Assembly (NCBI RefSeq): GCF_002245355.1
Contig: NZ_NOWF01000004.1
Location: 248,001-312,000, forward strand
From: Paludifilum halophilum
GTDB lineage: Bacteria > Bacillota > Bacilli > Thermoactinomycetales > DSM-45169
Direction: 5' to 3'
DNA length: 64,000 nt
This document shows positions 10,047 to 19,870 of the stretch, piece after piece. Below the pieces are notes generated by a model. The model saw only the letters and a program-made list of their open reading frames with translations. It had not been told where the DNA came from and did no database searches. The position numbers and the translations under genes were made by a program. The first letter of the stretch is position 1; each line of letters opens with the position of its first letter.

Positions 10047-10949
10047 TCAGTCTTCTTCTTTGACGATGCGGTGCCCGCCGAATTCATTGCGCAAGGCGGC
10101 TACCACTTTGCCGTGAAAGGTATCGTCCTCCAGTGAGCGGTAGCGCATGATCAAGGAAAGGGTGATCACCGGTGCAACGGCTTTCAGGTCAAGAGCGGTC
10201 TGAGTCGTCCACAGGCCTTCTCCCGACGACTGCATCACCCCGCGAATCCCTTCCAGGCGGGGATTATTGGCGAAGGCGGATTCCGTCAACTCCATCAACC
10301 AGCTTCGGATGACGGAGCCGTGCGACCAGACCCGGGCCGTCTTCTCATAATCGAAGTCGAAATCGCTTTTCTCCAGAACTTCAAACCCTTCGGCGATGGC
10401 TTGCATCATGCCGTACTCGATCCCGTTGTGAACCATCTTGAGAAAGTGGCCGGAACCGCTTTTACCGGCATAATAATATCCGTGGGTGACAGCCATGTCC
10501 TGAAAGAGCGGTTCAATCTCGGCAAAGGCTTCCCGGTTGCCGCCGATCATAAAACAAGCTCCTTCCCGAGCCCCGGAGGTACCGCCGGAGGTTCCGACAT
10601 CGATGAAATGAACACCGCGGGTCTTCATTTTTTCAGCGCGGGCCATGGAGTCCTCGTAATAGGAGTTTCCTCCGTCTACCACAATATCCCCGGAGTCGAG
10701 CAGTCCGCCGAGCTGATCCACTACTTGGTCGGTCACTTTTCCTGCTGGGACCATTAGCCAGATGATGCGGGGCTGTTCCAGAGATTGGACCAGCTCTTCA
10801 ACGGTGTTGGCGGGGGAAGCGCCGGCCTTTTTCATTTTTTCAACCGCTTCCGGAGAGATGTCGCAGGCAACTACCTCATGGCCGTGATCCAACAGATTCA
10901 ATACCAGGTTGGATCCCATTTTTCCCAAACCAATCATGCCCAACTTCAT
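10047..10949 (-). CDS. gnd: 6-phosphogluconate dehydrogenase, short decarboxylating form
   Basis: It oxidises 6-phosphogluconate to ribulose 5-phosphate and CO2 in the oxidative pentose phosphate route. At 300 residues it is the short (YqeC/GntZ-like) type, which is usually NAD-dependent. Visible features are the Rossmann nucleotide loop MIGLGKMGSN at the N-terminus, the substrate loop DVGTSGGTSGAREG and the catalytic Lys-His region FLKMVHNGIEYG. The ATG at 10949 is preferred, with AAAGGAG twelve bases upstream. It follows gluconate kinase on the same strand with a 74-base gap, so the pair forms a gluconate catabolism operon. A matching permease is only present as a fragment (32.4 kb). Confidence 0.93.
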   Translation of the reverse strand: MKLGMIGLGKMGSNLVLNLLDHGHEVVACDISPEAVEKMKKAGASPANTVEELVQSLEQPRIIWLMVPAGKVTDQVVDQLGGLLDSGDIVVDGGNSYYEDSMARAEKMKTRGVHFIDVGTSGGTSGAREGACFMIGGNREAFAEIEPLFQDMAVTHGYYYAGKSGSGHFLKMVHNGIEYGMMQAIAEGFEVLEKSDFDFDYEKTARVWSHGSVIRSWLMELTESAFANNPRLEGIRGVMQSSGEGLWTTQTALDLKAVAPVITLSLIMRYRSLEDDTFHGKVVAALRNEFGGHRIVKEED

Positions 10950-11023
10950 GTCATGTTCCAACTCCTTTGATATTAGTATGGTTCATCCGGGCAAAACCAA
11001 CTCATTGGGAAAGGAAAATATCG

Positions 11024-12568
11024 TTAAAAATGGCCGGTGCGTTGAAAATGGGCGATGACATCAAATTCATCCTTCAACTTCCGGTAAAGGCGTTCATACA
11101 TGTAGTAAAGGTTGAGATATGTTTCCGTGTCGGAAAGGTTGGGCTGGTGGCGGTGCTGGATGCGGATCCACTCCTTGACCTCCGACAAGTCGTCGATCGC
11201 GCCCAGACCGTATAGGGCCAGGACGGCCGCACCCAGGGCTGATGCTTCCCCGGTTTCCGGTATGACCAGCTCCCGGCCCATAACGTCGCACAGGATTTGC
11301 CGCCACAGGGGAGAGCGGGAAAATCCGCCGGAAGCGCGTATATCACGGGCCGGTCCGGCCAGTTCCCGCAGAGCGATTCCGATGGAAAAAACGCTGATCG
11401 ATACACCCTCCAACACAGCCCGGATAAAGTGTTCCCGTTTGTGATGAAGGCCGATTCCGAAAAAAGATCCCCGGGCGTTGGCGTTCCAATAGGGAGCCCG
11501 TTCTCCGGCAAGAAAGGGGAGGAAGAGGAGACCTTCGGATCCGGCGGGTACTTTTTCCGCGTATTGGAGCATGAGATCGTAGGGGTCCTTTTCCAGTCGG
11601 GCGGCTACTTCCGATTCCGGCGAGGCAAACTCATCCCGAAGCCAACGCAGCAGAATGCCGCCGTTATTGGCCGGACCTCCGATGACCCAATGTTTCTCCG
11701 TCAGAGCGTAGCAGAAAGTGCGCTCGGATTCATCGGTTCGCGGGCGATCCGTTACCGCGCGAACAGCGGCGCTGGTTCCGATCGTAACAGCCATCTCACC
11801 GGGATCGATCGCTCCGACCCCCAGGTTGGCCAGTACGCCGTCACTAGCTCCGACCACCCAGGGGGTGTCTGTCGGCAGTCCCATGGTTTCCGCCCAATCG
11901 GGATCCAAACCTTCCACCACATGGGTGGTGGGTACGATTGTGGACAATTGTTCCCGGTTGATTCCGGCAATCGTCAGAGCTTTCTCGTCCCAATCCGATT
12001 TTTCCAGGTTGAACAGCCCCGTCGCTGAAGCGATCGAGGTATCAACCACATACTGGCCGAACAAGCGAAAAAAGAGGTATTCCTTGATCGAGATGAATTT
12101 GGCGGCTGAATGGAAGAGGGTGGGATTTTCCTCTCGCATCCACAGCAGTTTGGACAAAGGAGACATCGGGTGAATCGGGGTCCCCGTCCGTCGATAGAGG
12201 GCCTTCCCTCCTAAATCCCGCCTGATTTTTTTCGTCTGTTCAATACTGCGGCTATCCGCCCAGATGATGCTGCGGGTCAGCGGCCGTCCCGACTCGTCCA
12301 GGGCGAGGAGCGAGTGCATCGCCGAGCTGACGCCGACAGCAGTCACCTGGTTACCGTCGGCTCCGGATTGTTCCAGGGCCTTTCGAAGGGCCTCTGCCGC
12401 TGCGGATAAAATCTCTTCCGGTTCTTGCTCCGCCCAGGAGGGGCGGGGATGAACAAGGTCGTAGCCGACCGAGCAGCTGCCCTGAATCCGACCGAAGGGG
12501 CCGAAGACGACGGCCTTCGTGCTGGTGGTTCCGATATCCAGTCCGATGACAACGTTTGTTTCTTTCAT
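11024..12568 (-). CDS. gntK: Gluconate kinase, FGGY family
   Basis: It phosphorylates gluconate to 6-phosphogluconate, feeding the dehydrogenase encoded next. The 514-residue product has the N-terminal actin-like ATPase signature IGLDIGTTSTKAVVF. The central VVGASDGVLANLGVGA and TIGTSAAVR segments follow, then the C-terminal ASGGFSRSPLWRQILCDVMG of FGGY kinases. The start is the ATG behind AAGGGGG at about seven bases. A sigma-A-type promoter lies just upstream on the minus strand. Assignment to gluconate rather than another sugar acid rests mainly on the partner gene. Confidence 0.88.
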   Translation of the reverse strand: MKETNVVIGLDIGTTSTKAVVFGPFGRIQGSCSVGYDLVHPRPSWAEQEPEEILSAAAEALRKALEQSGADGNQVTAVGVSSAMHSLLALDESGRPLTRSIIWADSRSIEQTKKIRRDLGGKALYRRTGTPIHPMSPLSKLLWMREENPTLFHSAAKFISIKEYLFFRLFGQYVVDTSIASATGLFNLEKSDWDEKALTIAGINREQLSTIVPTTHVVEGLDPDWAETMGLPTDTPWVVGASDGVLANLGVGAIDPGEMAVTIGTSAAVRAVTDRPRTDESERTFCYALTEKHWVIGGPANNGGILLRWLRDEFASPESEVAARLEKDPYDLMLQYAEKVPAGSEGLLFLPFLAGERAPYWNANARGSFFGIGLHHKREHFIRAVLEGVSISVFSIGIALRELAGPARDIRASGGFSRSPLWRQILCDVMGRELVIPETGEASALGAAVLALYGLGAIDDLSEVKEWIRIQHRHQPNLSDTETYLNLYYMYERLYRKLKDEFDVIAHFQRTGHF

Positions 12569-12616
12569 AGGGTCCCCCTTATCAATGGGCCTGTTCGAGT
12601 TTGGTTTGCAACGACG

Positions 12617-12644
12617 ATTATAATAAAGATTCTTCATCAGACAA
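12617..12644 (-). promoter_or_regulatory. Predicted sigma-A promoter of gntK-gnd
   Basis: On the minus strand, TTGTCT (12639-12644) and TATAAT (12617-12622) are separated by 16 bases, about 50 bases before the gntK start. Confidence 0.6.
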
Positions 12645-12744
12645 AGAAACGATCATAAAAACATTTTTTCCAACCTTGATCATACTCGTCCATTGGAACG
12701 GGTAAAAAGAAAAAGAGAATGGATGGATCAAATGGAGGGATCCC

Positions 12745-13092
12745 ATGGGTTGGATTGTTAAATTACTGCTGAATGCGCTGGCTGTGATTCTGGCTGCGCA
12801 AGTGATCACCCCCATTCATGTGGACGGATACGGTATCGCCTTATTGGTGGCTCTGGTTTTAGGGGTGATTAATACCTTTATCCGTCCGGTTCTCGTTTTT
12901 TTGACGCTTCCGATTTCCTTCGTCACTTTCGGCCTTTTTGTCTTCGTACTCAATGCCTTTTTATTCTGGTTGACGAGTGTTTTAATCAACGGCTTTGAGG
13001 TGGAAGGCTTTATCGGCGCTTTGCTCGGGTCGGTTCTGGTCAGCATCATCTCCTGGGTGCTGGACGGCATCTGGAAGGGAATCCGGAATTAA
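12745..13092 (+). CDS. yvlD: YvlD-like small membrane protein (phage holin family IV)
   Basis: This is a 115-residue integral membrane protein with four hydrophobic segments at about residues 5-22, 28-50, 55-77 and 88-108. It carries the family pattern LGVINTFIRPVL followed by LTLPISFVTFGLF. B. subtilis yvlD lies between uvrBA and hprK, as here. Despite the holin name, the chromosomal members are thought to act in the envelope, not in lysis. The ATG follows a GGAGGG site, and a terminator comes 18 bases after the stop. Confidence 0.85.
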   Translation: MGWIVKLLLNALAVILAAQVITPIHVDGYGIALLVALVLGVINTFIRPVLVFLTLPISFVTFGLFVFVLNAFLFWLTSVLINGFEVEGFIGALLGSVLVSIISWVLDGIWKGIRN

Positions 13093-13110
13093 AGAATGGC
13101 AAAGGCTATG

Positions 13111-13136
13111 CCGCCCGCTCAATGGGCGGTTTTTTC
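13111..13136 (+). terminator. Intrinsic terminator after yvlD
   Basis: A CCGCCC/GGGCGG stem with a seven-base loop is followed by six T. Confidence 0.9.
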
Positions 13137-13255
13137 ATTCGGTCGGATTTCGGCATTAGAGGAAGGGGGATGGTTTGTTTCGGGGATTGACGCTATGATA
13201 AAAAGGAAGATGCTTTGATCAAGCATCGCGGATTTCAGTTTGGTCAGGGGGATCG

Positions 13256-14257
13256 GTGGTGTTTTCCACAGAGTTGATTCAATGGGTACGCTCCCTGGAA
13301 AGGATTCTGGGACAAAAGGTCGCCCTGCATCACAGTCGGCAGAAGGCGGGTACCAGTCATCCGTTTATGGTGATGGATCAAGGGGGGCCGGTCTACCTGT
13401 CCGTTCTCGGAGAGACCCTTACCCGCCGGGAAGAAGATCTGATTCGGCTGTTGTTGGTTCAGTGGGAGGAGGGTCGGCCCCGGGGTACACCGTCTCAGGC
13501 TTTGGCCCGTTGGCTTCGCCGGAGGGATGCGGAGCCGGAAAAGGCGCCTCCCCCGACTGCGGTGGAACGGCTGGATCTCAATGAACGGATCCCTTTCCTT
13601 GTGATTGACCGCGGGACTTCCATCCGCTCGGAAGAAGGGTTGGTCCGGTTGTTGATCCGATATTTTGACCGTCGGGCTTGGATCATTCCCTACAACCCCA
13701 TGGAACGGATGGTATTGGTTCCCCGGTCGACTGCGGTGGAAGAGGAGGGTACCGATCCGGAAACCTCCTGGTTGGAAGGAGCCGAAGGGTTGGCGGAGGT
13801 GGTAACCAGTGAGGCCGGGGTGGATGCGGTGATCGGGGTTCATCCTCCGGTTTCAACGGCGGAGCAGTTACCCTGCGCCCTGGAATCGCTGCGTGAGGCG
13901 TACCGCTTGGGTAGAGTGCATGCACCGGGACGGCGGGTATTCGCCTCTTGGCAGTTCCCGGTGGAGCGACTGCTGGAAAGGGTCGAAAGGCCATCGATCG
14001 ATCGATACTTGCACGAGATTTCCAAATCCTGTTTCTGGAAGGACGAAGATTTGCGGGAAACGCTGACCGTTTTTTTTGAGCAGAATCTTAATATCAGCGA
14101 GACCGCCCGTCGCCTGTATGTCCATCGAAACACGCTTATTTACCGGCTGGATCGGATGAAACGGGAGACGGGACTGGATGTACGACAGTTGGAAGATGCT
14201 TTTTGCGTTCGGCTGGCCTTGGCTTTGACACAACCGAGAAACAGACAGCAACGCTAA
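13256..14257 (+). CDS. PucR/CdaR-type transcriptional regulator (YxkF-like)
   Basis: This 333-residue protein ends in the PucR C-terminal helix-turn-helix: FEQNLNISETARRLY, then VHRNTLIYRLDRM. The upstream half resembles the GGDEF-like/sensory part of this family. Such regulators usually control sugar or purine use by responding to a metabolite. It sits next to a MsmX-type ATPase, the same pairing as yxkF-msmX in B. subtilis, so control of that gene or of sugar uptake is a fair inference. The tandem GTG start follows CAGGGGG. No ligand can be read from the sequence. Confidence 0.82.
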   Translation: MVFSTELIQWVRSLERILGQKVALHHSRQKAGTSHPFMVMDQGGPVYLSVLGETLTRREEDLIRLLLVQWEEGRPRGTPSQALARWLRRRDAEPEKAPPPTAVERLDLNERIPFLVIDRGTSIRSEEGLVRLLIRYFDRRAWIIPYNPMERMVLVPRSTAVEEEGTDPETSWLEGAEGLAEVVTSEAGVDAVIGVHPPVSTAEQLPCALESLREAYRLGRVHAPGRRVFASWQFPVERLLERVERPSIDRYLHEISKSCFWKDEDLRETLTVFFEQNLNISETARRLYVHRNTLIYRLDRMKRETGLDVRQLEDAFCVRLALALTQPRNRQQR

Positions 14258-14403
14258 GAACATTCGCGGTTGAAAACGGAGAAGGTCCTTATCTTTGTCG
14301 AAATTGCTCAAAAAGAACGCCTCTTTTTTGGTTGCACCGGTCATAGAGGATCCTCCTCTCCTGGGCTACAATGGAGTTGACCATTGATGAAAGGGGTTTC
14401 CAC

Positions 14404-15513
14404 ATGGCGCAGGTGCACTTAAAGCATTTGTATAAAACATTTGGGGATGTGTCAGCGGTTTCCGACTTTGACTTGGAGATTCAGGATCAGGAATTTTTGG
14501 TGCTGGTCGGGCCGTCGGGGTGTGGAAAATCCACCACACTGCGGATGATCGCCGGTTTGGAGGAGATCTCCAAGGGTGAGCTCTATATCGGGAACCGTCT
14601 GGTGAATGATGTTCCCCCTAAGGACCGGGATATCGCCATGGTGTTTCAAAGCTATGCCCTTTACCCACACATGAACGTTTATCAGAATATGGCCTTCGGA
14701 CTGAAGTTGCGCAAATTCAAAAAAAAGGAGATCGAAGAACGAGTCCGGGAAGCGGCAAAAATCCTGGATATCGAGCATCTTTTGGACCGAAAACCGAAAG
14801 CGCTTTCCGGCGGCCAGCGACAGCGGGTGGCTTTGGGTCGGGCTATCGTGCGGGAACCTCAGGTTTTCTTGATGGACGAGCCCCTGTCCAACCTGGATGC
14901 CAAATTGCGGGTACAGATGCGTACAGAAATCAGTAAATTGCACCAGCGCCTGAAGACAACCGTCATCTATGTCACCCACGATCAGACGGAAGCCATGACG
15001 ATGGGAGACCGGATCGTCGTCATGAAGGATGGCGTGATCCAGCAGGCGGACACTCCGACGGAAATCTATCAACATCCGGCCAATGTTTTTGTCGCCGGTT
15101 TTATCGGATCGCCGTCGATGAACATCATCGAGGGGCGTTTGTCGGAGAAGGGCCATGATGTCTGCTTCAAAGGTACTGGATTGGAAGTGAAGCTTCCCGC
15201 CGGACGGGGCAAAATTCTAAAGGAAAAAGGCTATGTCGAAAAAGAGGTCATCTTCGGGATTCGGCCGGAGGATATTCATGATGAGCCTTTGTTCTTGGAG
15301 TCCTCTCCGGACAGTCGATTCACATCCAAGGTGGAGGTAGCTGAAAATATGGGCTCGGAGATGTATCTCTATCTGAGCGGGATCGCCGACAAGTGGGTAA
15401 CGGCCCGGGTCAATGCGCGAACCGGATTTACCGCCGGTTCCGAGGTGGAACTCGCTTTGGATATGAACAAGATTCATATCTTTGACAAGGAGTCGGAAGA
15501 AACGGTATTCTAA
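14404..15513 (+). CDS. msmX: Sugar ABC transporter ATP-binding protein (MsmX/UgpC family)
   Basis: This is an ATPase that energises carbohydrate ABC importers, often shared by several permeases. The 369-residue protein has Walker [10 protein letters not shown] (about residues 37-45), signature [13 protein letters not shown], Walker [13 protein letters not shown] and the H-loop [12 protein letters not shown]-terminal MalK-like regulatory (TOBE) domain follows. The ATG is behind GAAAGGGG. No permease or binding protein lies nearby, which fits the shared-ATPase role known for B. subtilis MsmX. Confidence 0.92.
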   Translation: MAQVHLKHLYKTFGDVSAVSDFDLEIQDQEFLVLVGPSGCGKSTTLRMIAGLEEISKGELYIGNRLVNDVPPKDRDIAMVFQSYALYPHMNVYQNMAFGLKLRKFKKKEIEERVREAAKILDIEHLLDRKPKALSGGQRQRVALGRAIVREPQVFLMDEPLSNLDAKLRVQMRTEISKLHQRLKTTVIYVTHDQTEAMTMGDRIVVMKDGVIQQADTPTEIYQHPANVFVAGFIGSPSMNIIEGRLSEKGHDVCFKGTGLEVKLPAGRGKILKEKGYVEKEVIFGIRPEDIHDEPLFLESSPDSRFTSKVEVAENMGSEMYLYLSGIADKWVTARVNARTGFTAGSEVELALDMNKIHIFDKESEETVF

Positions 15514-15586
15514 ACAGCAAATGCGGGCGGCTGGCCACCCAGCCGTCCTTTTTATCGATCCGGACAGGAAAAAGGAGGTCCCCGGG

Positions 15587-16519
15587 GTGAAGAGAGACGT
15601 AACGGTCAACGAGATGGTACGGCAGTTCGACTTGGAAATCATCGGAGGAGAACAGGGGTTGGACCGGGTTCTGGTCACCAGCGACCTGTATCGTCCCGGT
15701 CTGGAGTTGGCGGGTTTTTTCACGTATTATCCCGTTGAACGATTGCAGATGATGGGGCGAACGGAGTTGACTTTTATCTCCCGTCTTCCGGAGATAGAGC
15801 GGCAAAAACGATTGCAAAAGTTGTGCCATGAGGAGACCCCCTGTTTTTGCATCACCCGGGGACAGGAGGCGCCGCCGGAACTTTTGTCCGCAGCTGAAGC
15901 GAAGGGGATTCCGGTGCTTCGCTCTCCCGACTCCACCACCCGTTTTACCAGCAAAGTGACCAATTATCTGGAAAAACGGCTGGCTCCGACTACCACGATG
16001 CACGGTGTATTGGTGGACATTTACGGTGTAGGTGTCCTCTTGGTCGGCAGGAGCGGGATTGGAAAAAGCGAAACCGCACTGGAATTGGTGAAGAGAGGAC
16101 ACCGGTTGGTCGCGGATGACGCTGTGGAGATTACACAGGCGGAGGAGGACAACTTGGTGGGACATGCTCCGGAGTTAATCCGCTATCTGCTGGAGATCCG
16201 GGGGCTCGGTATTATCAATGTCATGACCCTGTTCGGAGCGGGTGCCGTCCGGGAGTTCAAAAAGATATCCATGGTGGTTCGCCTGGAGGCTTGGCAGGAA
16301 AATCGGCAGTATGACCGGCTCGGACTGGAAGAAGAACGCATCCGGATCATCGATGCCGAGATCCCACTCCTCACTGTGCCGGTGAGGCCCGGACGAAATC
16401 TGGCCGTCATCATCGAAGTGGCGGCGATGAATTTCCGGCTCAAACGAATGGGTTACCATGCGGCCCAATCTTTTACCCAAAAGTTAAATCAAACCTTGGA
16501 TCCGGACGAATTGGATTGA
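15587..16519 (+). CDS. hprK: HPr kinase/phosphorylase
   Basis: HprK/P phosphorylates HPr (and Crh) on Ser46 and removes the phosphate again, the switch for carbon catabolite repression in Firmicutes. The 310-residue product has the P-loop GRSGIGKSE, the following VADDAVEI stretch and the signature [15 protein letters not shown]. The GTG start is set by AAAGGAGG eight bases upstream; the open frame extends further 5' without a ribosome site. It heads the conserved hprK-lgt-ppaX-yvoF order. Its likely target, an HPr-like protein, is encoded at 58.1 kb. Confidence 0.96.
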   Translation: MKRDVTVNEMVRQFDLEIIGGEQGLDRVLVTSDLYRPGLELAGFFTYYPVERLQMMGRTELTFISRLPEIERQKRLQKLCHEETPCFCITRGQEAPPELLSAAEAKGIPVLRSPDSTTRFTSKVTNYLEKRLAPTTTMHGVLVDIYGVGVLLVGRSGIGKSETALELVKRGHRLVADDAVEITQAEEDNLVGHAPELIRYLLEIRGLGIINVMTLFGAGAVREFKKISMVVRLEAWQENRQYDRLGLEEERIRIIDAEIPLLTVPVRPGRNLAVIIEVAAMNFRLKRMGYHAAQSFTQKLNQTLDPDELD

Positions 16520-16661
16520 AGGAATGGACTTCGAGTGTTCTTTTTTGTTCCGCCGAAATTGGACGCAACCCAAGCGGCCCCGACGGCGTTTCATTTAGGT
16601 GGGGACTCGGTTAAAATGGAGAAAGGATTTGGAACGAGTACATAAAGGAGGAGCCATACAT

Positions 16662-17570
16662 ATGCTTTTTGGGCAGGTGATCGATCCTGTAGCGATCTCC
16701 CTGGGGCCGCTTCAAATTCATTGGTACGGGATCATTATGGGGTCCGCCGCTCTGATCGGGTTGTGGATCGCTATTTTGGAGGGGAAGCGACACGGATTGG
16801 ACAGCGAGCTGTTCCTCGATATGATGATCTGGGTCATTCCCGCCGCGATCCTGGGGGCGCGCCTTTACTATGTCTTTTTTGAGTGGGACTATTATCTGCA
16901 AAACCCCGGTGATATCGTCGCGGTTTGGAAGGGTGGACTGGCCATCCATGGAGGGCTGATCGGCGCGCTGGTGGCGGGTGCGATCTTCATGAAAAAGCGG
17001 GAAGTTCCTTTCCTGCAGATGGCGGACATTGTCGCTCCCAGCATCATTCTCGGACAAGCGATCGGACGCTGGGGCAATTTCATCAACCAAGAGGCCCACG
17101 GCGGTGAAGTGAGCAGACAATTCCTGGAGGGCTTACACCTTCCGGATTGGCTGATCGAGGGAATGAATATTCAGGGGATGTACTACCATCCTACATTTCT
17201 CTACGAATCGGTATGGAACCTGACCGGGTTTTTGCTGTTACTCGGGATGCGCAAGTGGAATCCCCGTCGCGGAGAAATCTTCTTTACCTATCTGATCTGG
17301 TATTCCCTGGGCCGTTTCTTCATCGAAGGGTTGAGAACGGACAGCCTGACTTTTGACGGGCCCTCATGGCTGGCTTCGTTGTTGAATGGTTTATGGACCC
17401 CGATGCAGGTCCTGTTCGAACCCGGTGTGATGGTGGACGGAAATATCCGGATCGCCCAATTGGTCAGCCTTTGCCTGGTGTTGGCGGGAGCGGGTCTGAT
17501 TGTCTTTCGCCGTCTGAAAGGAAAGGCTGACGAACCTTACCTGAAAAAAGAGGACAGCGTGATCGGTTAA
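16662..17570 (+). CDS. lgt: Prolipoprotein diacylglyceryl transferase
   Basis: Lgt transfers diacylglycerol from phosphatidylglycerol to the lipobox cysteine, the first step of lipoprotein maturation in the membrane. The 302-residue protein shows several hydrophobic helices, the [11 protein letters not shown] segment and the signature [14 protein letters not shown]. The ATG has AAAGGAGGAG upstream. It lies between hprK and ppaX as in Bacillus and probably shares their transcript. Confidence 0.96.
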   Translation: MLFGQVIDPVAISLGPLQIHWYGIIMGSAALIGLWIAILEGKRHGLDSELFLDMMIWVIPAAILGARLYYVFFEWDYYLQNPGDIVAVWKGGLAIHGGLIGALVAGAIFMKKREVPFLQMADIVAPSIILGQAIGRWGNFINQEAHGGEVSRQFLEGLHLPDWLIEGMNIQGMYYHPTFLYESVWNLTGFLLLLGMRKWNPRRGEIFFTYLIWYSLGRFFIEGLRTDSLTFDGPSWLASLLNGLWTPMQVLFEPGVMVDGNIRIAQLVSLCLVLAGAGLIVFRRLKGKADEPYLKKEDSVIG

Positions 17571-17585
17571 AGAGGTGATACGGGC

Positions 17586-18257
17586 ATGAACGACACATAT
17601 AAGACGGTTCTCTTTGACCTGGACGGAACGCTGTTGGATACGACCCCCCTCATCATGGCTTCCTTTCGCCACACTTTGGATCGCCATTGTCCGGGTCAAT
17701 ACGGAGACAAGGAAATCCTCGCCTGTCTGGGTGAACCTCTGCTGGAACAGATGAAAAAGCTGGGCGGTGAAGAAGAGGCCGAGGCGATGGTAAAAACCTA
17801 TCGGGAGCATAATATTGCCCACCATGATGATTATGTCGAGGCATTCCCCGGTGTGGCGGAAACCCTGGATCGGATGTATCAAGCCGGGATTTGTATGGGT
17901 GTTGTCTCCAACAAACAGCGGCGGACGGTGGAAATGGGCCTTGCTCTGTGTGACCTGGAAAAATACATGTCTGTCGTCGTCTGTAACGGAGATACGCCTC
18001 GGCCGAAGCCGGATCCGTCCCCGATACGGAAAGCGGTGGAAGGGATCGGGGCGAATCCCTCCTCCACACTGATGGTGGGAGACACCCGCTATGATCTGCA
18101 GGCGGCGAAACGGGCGGGTGTAGCCGCCGCCGGTGTCGCTTGGAGCCATGGAGGAGCCGAGGCGTTAAAGGCTTATCAACCGGACGTTCTGCTGGAGCGG
18201 ATGACCGACCTGTTGCCCATCGTGGGTATTGAGCCGGACAAAGGAGCCCGGGAATGA
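17586..18257 (+). CDS. ppaX: Pyrophosphatase PpaX (HAD family)
   Basis: PpaX hydrolyses the pyrophosphate released when HprK/P works as a phosphorylase. Its 223 residues hold HAD motif I (LFDLDGTLLDT), a Ser in motif II (GVVSNKQ), a Lys in RPKPDPSPI and motif IV (VGDTRYDLQAAKRAG). The gene begins 15 bases after lgt and overlaps the next gene by four bases. Context and length fit PpaX well. Confidence 0.92.
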   Translation: MNDTYKTVLFDLDGTLLDTTPLIMASFRHTLDRHCPGQYGDKEILACLGEPLLEQMKKLGGEEEAEAMVKTYREHNIAHHDDYVEAFPGVAETLDRMYQAGICMGVVSNKQRRTVEMGLALCDLEKYMSVVVCNGDTPRPKPDPSPIRKAVEGIGANPSSTLMVGDTRYDLQAAKRAGVAAAGVAWSHGGAEALKAYQPDVLLERMTDLLPIVGIEPDKGARE

Positions 18258-18754
18258 GGCGGACCGAACGGTTTTCAGTGGAAGGGAGCAATTCCCTGTG
18301 GCAACTTTACCGTACGATTTCCTTTTGGCGCCTGTTCAAAAATACGGCGGTGGTGGAAATCGCCCGGTACATCCCTGTCTTTCCCTGGAAAAACTGGATC
18401 TACCGGCACCTGATGGGGATGGAGGTGGGGGAGCGAACGGCCTTCGCCTTTAAGGTGACTGTCGATCTCCTTCATCCCGAGCGGATTCGGGTCGGCAAAA
18501 ACACCATCATCGGTTTTAATACGACCATCCTCACCCATGAATACTTGGTGGAAGAATACCGTCTGGGGGACGTTGTCATCGGGGACCATGTGATGATCGG
18601 TGCCAACACCACGATTCTTCCCGGAGTCACGATCGGAGATCATGCCGTGATCGGAGCGGGTTCCCTGGTCAACCGGGACGTCCCCCCTCATGGCTTTGTC
18701 GCGGGAAACCCCATCCGTCTGATTCGTCGAGGGAACGCCACCCGATCCGACTGA
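18254..18754 (+). CDS. yvoF: Hexapeptide-repeat acyltransferase (YvoF-like)
   Basis: A 166-residue left-handed beta-helix acetyltransferase; the acceptor is unknown. The C-terminal two thirds show hexapeptide-type repeats, for example VVIGDHVMIGANTTILPGV and VIGAGSLVNRDV. Its start overlaps the ppaX stop by four bases, consistent with translational coupling. Two hairpins follow the stop. Confidence 0.88.
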   Translation: MRRTERFSVEGSNSLWQLYRTISFWRLFKNTAVVEIARYIPVFPWKNWIYRHLMGMEVGERTAFAFKVTVDLLHPERIRVGKNTIIGFNTTILTHEYLVEEYRLGDVVIGDHVMIGANTTILPGVTIGDHAVIGAGSLVNRDVPPHGFVAGNPIRLIRRGNATRSD

Positions 18755-18764
18755 ACAAACCAAA

Positions 18765-18794
18765 ACAGGCGATCCTGTACAAGGGATCGCCTGT
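18765..18794 (+). terminator. Hairpin after yvoF
   Basis: An 11-bp perfect stem (ACAGGCGATCC with GGATCGCCTGT) has no clear T-run, so it is a weak terminator or a stabilising 3' hairpin. Confidence 0.55.
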
Positions 18795-18811
18795 ATCATG
18801 ACGAGTTGAAG

Positions 18812-18852
18812 ACATCAAAGAATCCGGCGGATCCCGCCGGATTCTTTGATGT
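18812..18852. repeat. 19-bp perfect inverted repeat with three-base loop
   Basis: The arms 18812-18830 and 18834-18852 are perfectly complementary around ATC. No T-run follows on the plus strand. It may be a 3' stabiliser of the hprK-yvoF message, a terminator in either direction, or a protein site. Confidence 0.8.
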
Positions 18853-18940
18853 TGCAGGAAACTCGGGGAAACAGGTTTTTGGGTCAACCGATGGATCATA
18901 TTTTGATGGAAGAGGAAAATAATAGAGGGAGAGGGTTACG

Positions 18941-19297
18941 ATGAAGCATCATTTCTGGGGTGTCATCTTGGGATTGGCATTTGGTTTTGGAGTTGCCAGC
19001 CTGTTAACCGGAGAAATACAATGGCTCGGTTTTCTGTTCGCAACGGGAGGCTTCAGTGTAGCTGAGGGAGTCAGAAGATATCGAAGAAAAAGAGCACAAC
19101 TCCCTGAAATGGATGAACGGGTGAAGTATGAAACACTCGTAAGGACACGAAACATATTGTTTATATCCCAAGCACTCCTGTTTTTTTCTCTTGTTTTATA
19201 TAAGATATGGAGCAACCATTCTTTCATCAAATTGGATTATGTGGTTCTTTACTTGTGTCTAAGCTTTGCGGCTCTTTTCTTTTTCAATAAAAAATAG
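18941..19297 (+). CDS. Small multi-pass membrane protein, unknown function
   Basis: I do not recognise this 118-residue protein. It has hydrophobic helices at about residues 5-22, 27-40, 70-90 and 97-115. A basic loop in the middle (RRYRRKRAQ) suggests a cytoplasmic turn. An AGAGGGAGAGGG tract precedes the ATG. It stands alone between a long hairpin and a decayed gene pair. Confidence 0.65.
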   Translation: MKHHFWGVILGLAFGFGVASLLTGEIQWLGFLFATGGFSVAEGVRRYRRKRAQLPEMDERVKYETLVRTRNILFISQALLFFSLVLYKIWSNHSFIKLDYVVLYLCLSFAALFFFNKK

Positions 19298-19320
19298 GGA
19301 ATCCCTTAAGCTGGGATTCC
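19298..19320. terminator. Short hairpin after the 118-aa membrane protein
   Basis: An 8-bp stem (GGAATCCC with GGGATTCC) lies directly at the stop codon, without a strong T-run. Confidence 0.4.
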
Positions 19321-19330
19321 TGGAACGGTT

Positions 19331-19846
19331 TCATTCCTGATATTTCTTCCATGGATTGAATGATTCCAACAATTTTGCCCGTTTTTCTTGAGAGGGTATT
19401 CTCTCATAGATACTTACTCCGTAGATGATTCTTTCTAGTTTCAAATACCCCCGCGATGGTAAATTCTTATCATCACCATAGTCCTTCATGTACACATCAA
19501 CCTTTGGTCCCCGACGGAAACTTCTGTTACTTTTTGATTCTGAAGGTAATTGTAATCGGATATGCCGAAATTCCCGATTTTTTCTCCGGATCGAAGTCCA
19601 TTGACTGTATATTCAATGCTAATTTGATCATTGTTACTTCCCGTTGGAGAGATAACAGAGGCTTTGTCCAATGTAAGGATGTTTTGAGGGATGATATAAT
19701 GTTTTTCGATTCCTCCGCATAATCGTGTAAGATTTTCTCTTTGGGTTTGGTTTCTCTGAAGGTTCGTGAGTAAATTCTTCGTGTGGTTCTTGTTTTAAAC
19801 ATCCCGATAATAAAAGAGGTAGGATCAAAAAGAGCAACCATCGTTT
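19331..19846 (-). pseudogene. Decayed lipoprotein gene (start lost, two frameshifts)
   Basis: Three adjacent frames together give one plausible lipoprotein. From about 19840 a signal sequence KKRWLLFLILPLLLSGC with a lipobox is read, followed by a charged spacer. Near 19730-19740 the sense shifts frame into LTLDKASVISPTGSNNDQ and EYTVNGLRSGEKIGNFG. Near 19510 it shifts again, at a GGGG run, into VDVYMKDYGDDKNLPSRG and ends LLESFNPWKKYQE before TGA at 19331-19333. The codon where a start is expected, after GGGAGGGAG, is GTA instead of GTG or ATG. The protein family is not recognised. Independent lesions favour true decay over one sequencing error. Confidence 0.7.
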
Positions 19847-19870
19847 TTTTACCCGTTTTCTCCCTCCCGA

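Noticed and set aside
12745-13092. Phage lysis holin
   Set aside because: The holin family name is misleading here; position and sequence match chromosomal yvlD, and no phage genes are nearby.
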